Shown: positions 23,245 through 23,437 of the stretch, piece after piece | Numbering within the stretch: the first letter of the stretch is position 1 | How the letters are laid out: each line of letters opens with the position of its first letter | NCBI GenBank assembly: GCA_964477085.1 | Contig: CAYZDF010000044.1 | Coordinates: 1 to 23,437 of the forward strand | Direction: 5' to 3' | Origin: Dichloromethanomonas sp964477085 | GTDB taxonomy: Bacteria; Bacillota; Desulfitobacteriia; Desulfitobacteriales; Syntrophobotulaceae | DNA: 23,437 bases | Translations under genes and position numbers: made by a program | Notes under the pieces: model-generated | Database searches by the model: none | Told to the model about the DNA's origin: nothing | Seen by the model: the letters and a program-made list of their open reading frames with translations, nothing else

Positions 23245-23346
23245 ATTCTAATTAGATAATGAGCAAACTTGTTGAAAAACAAGCACGCAAAGCTACAGGT
23301 CTACAGCGAGACTGAAATCGTATGATGGCCGGGTTGGGTTAGGCAT
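23245..23346 (+). promoter_or_regulatory. c-di-GMP-I (GEMM-I) riboswitch aptamer
   Basis: The core reads GCAAAC, a CTTGTT-GAAA-AACAAG stem with a GNRA tetraloop, then CACGCAAAGC, AGGTCTAC and, after a variable arm, ATGGCCGGGTTG. These are the conserved parts of the class I cyclic-di-GMP aptamer: the A-C-G-C-A-A-A-G-C junction, the GAAA tetraloop that docks into the other helix, and the GCCGGGTTG 3' strand. Outer boundaries are approximate. A terminator follows within ten bases, so the switch should act on transcription of a gene beyond the window. Confidence 0.9.
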
Positions 23347-23351
23347 TTTTA

Positions 23352-23391
23352 GGCTCACTGGTTCTGTTAGGGACACCAGTGAGCCTTTTTT
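23352..23391 (+). terminator. Expression-platform terminator of the c-di-GMP riboswitch
   Basis: A perfect 10-bp stem GGCTCACTGG / CCAGTGAGCC with a 14-base loop, followed by TTTTTT. It lies directly after the aptamer, as in transcription-terminating GEMM switches. Whether ligand promotes or prevents termination cannot be told by eye. Confidence 0.9.
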
Positions 23392-23437
23392 ACTTTCAAC
23401 TGCCAACATGATGTAGCGTAGAAACACGATGGTTGTT

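Overview
The window looks like accessory chromosome of a low-GC Gram-positive bacterium of the Firmicutes, probably a Clostridia-type spore-former or relative. The signs are strong AGGAGG ribosome sites, lipobox lipoproteins, CWB2 cell-wall-binding repeats, a UviA/TcdR-type sigma factor beside a TcdE-type holin, ECF sigma/anti-sigma pairs with DUF4179- and DUF4367-like anti-sigma proteins, and a c-di-GMP-I riboswitch. Species cannot be assigned from the sequence alone.

Layout. 1-4300 is a decayed conjugative element, visibly more GC-rich than the rest. It holds an integrase tail joined to a histidine-kinase membrane domain, a VirB4/TraE fragment cut just after Walker A, a frameshifted amidoligase, a DUF6103-like gene, a VirD4/TraG tail and a frameshifted helix-turn-helix gene. 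An intact MerR-type regulator with its own promoter sits inside it. 4300-5100 holds a (GATT)9 repeat and an M28 peptidase pseudogene. 5193-8200 has two lipoproteins (+) flanking a small protein without a signal peptide (-) and paralogue debris. 8274-11983 (-) is one very large cell-wall hydrolase (eight SH3-like repeats, M14 carboxypeptidase, two BIG2 domains, M23 endopeptidase) split by a single frameshift in a homopolymer; it also lacks a signal peptide. 12539-14067 has an orphan NarL-type response regulator and a secreted protein. 14313-16194 is an ECF sigma/anti-sigma operon. 16353-19367 (-) carries a CWB2 surface protein and a sigma-like gene. 20118-21079 is a UviA/TcdR-like sigma factor followed by a TcdE-like holin. 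21267-23108 is a second ECF sigma/anti-sigma pair and a small secreted protein. The window ends in a c-di-GMP-I riboswitch and terminator serving a gene beyond the edge.

How it may work together. Six near-identical promoter-like sites, GTTGCA-N16-GTCT(A/T)T with exactly 16 bases between the boxes each time, stand before the 5193 lipoprotein, the response regulator, the CWB2 protein, a leader peptide ahead of the sigma-holin pair, the second ECF sigma gene and the last secreted protein. This looks like a local alternative-sigma regulon of surface and secreted proteins, and the second ECF factor (apparently self-regulated) is the best candidate to read it. The sigma-holin pair resembles the tcdR-tcdE and uviA-uviB toxin/bacteriocin release modules. 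The two proteins without signal peptides share a different upstream element (TGTTGCAACATTT). I infer, without proof, that the holin could release leaderless wall hydrolases.
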